NCBI GenBank assembly: GCA_023412845.1 | Contig: JAEZRH010000164.1 | Location: 1-5,580 of the forward strand | DNA length: 5,580 nucleotides | Source: Bacillota bacterium | GTDB taxonomy: Bacteria; Bacillota; Clostridia; Oscillospirales; Acutalibacteraceae | Reading direction: 5' to 3' | Part shown: piece after piece, positions 5,528 to 5,580 of the stretch | How positions within the stretch are numbered: the stretch's first letter is position 1 | Layout of the letters: each line of letters begins with the position of its first letter | Translations under genes and position numbers: made by a program | Notes under the pieces: model-generated | The model's input: only the letters and a program-made list of their open reading frames with translations | The model's database searches: none | What the model was told of the DNA's origin: nothing

Positions 5528-5580
5528 TCAAGCGACCGCCGCACCGAACGGCATCAGGGCAAGCTTGGCCAGCTTGAAGC
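5528..5580 (-). CDS. C-terminal end of a YccF-domain membrane protein (partial)
   Basis: Only the last 16 complete codons and the TGA stop (5528-5530) are in the window; the gene enters from the right edge. The visible residues are FKLAKLALMPFGAAVA. The F-K-L-A-K-L-A-L-x-P-F-G motif is typical of the end of YccF (DUF307) domains, small inner-membrane proteins of unknown function. The gap to the ketopantoate reductase ATG is 25 bases and contains only that gene's ribosome binding site, so the two are probably one transcription unit. The call rests on a short but distinctive motif; no membrane segment can be checked here. Confidence 0.6.
   Translation of the reverse strand, partial: FKLAKLALMPFGAAVA

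Noticed and set aside
5503..5544. N-terminal extension of the ketopantoate reductase from an ATG at 5544
   Set aside because: It would start inside the YccF-type coding end and translate the real Shine-Dalgarno region. The Rossmann glycine motif fits a start at 5502.
4543..5577. 344-codon plus-strand open frame opposite the ketopantoate reductase
   Set aside because: The minus strand carries all PanE catalytic residues in one frame. The plus-strand product is His/Arg-rich and matches nothing.

Overview
The window looks like chromosomal DNA of a GC-rich member of the Clostridia, most likely near the Oscillospiraceae/Ruminococcaceae. That placement is an inference from the gene content: a DhaS-type TetR regulator, a cytosolic BspA-like LRR protein, a DUF2201-type VWA protein and a YccF-type protein. 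GGAGG-type ribosome binding sites and GC-rich third codon positions agree with it. No rRNA, tRNA, CRISPR array, insertion sequence or phage gene is visible.

Layout. Positions 1-217 (minus) hold the N-terminal 72 residues of a TetR-family regulator that runs off the left edge. A 370-base divergent intergenic region (218-587) carries a good promoter for that regulator and a good promoter for the rightward genes. Between the two lies a GC-rich stretch that can form alternative hairpins. Positions 588-4480 (plus) hold three tightly packed genes: a leucine-rich-repeat protein (588-1577), a protein with a putative-metallopeptidase region plus a VWA-like domain (1603-2973), and a MoxR-like AAA+ ATPase (2963-4480, overlapping its neighbour by 11 bases). 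A short convergent gap (4481-4539) with a small hairpin follows. On the minus strand, 4540-5502 encodes a ketopantoate reductase-family (PanE/ApbA) oxidoreductase. It sits directly behind the last 16 codons of a YccF-type membrane protein gene (5528-5580) that enters from the right edge.

How the genes work together. AAA+ ATPases of the MoxR group are known to act with VWA-domain partners as chaperone-like remodelling machines, for example RavA-ViaA in E. coli. Here the ATPase has intact Walker A, Walker B and sensor residues, and the VWA domain has an intact MIDAS metal site. The HExxH-like site in the N-terminal region has lost its catalytic glutamate (H-V-V-L-H). The LRR protein has no signal peptide and is the first gene of the apparent operon, so it may be a cytosolic recognition or adaptor component. 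The most interesting possibility in the window is that these three genes form an LRR/VWA/AAA+ machine of unknown substrate. The flanking TetR and PanE genes appear to be separate transcription units.
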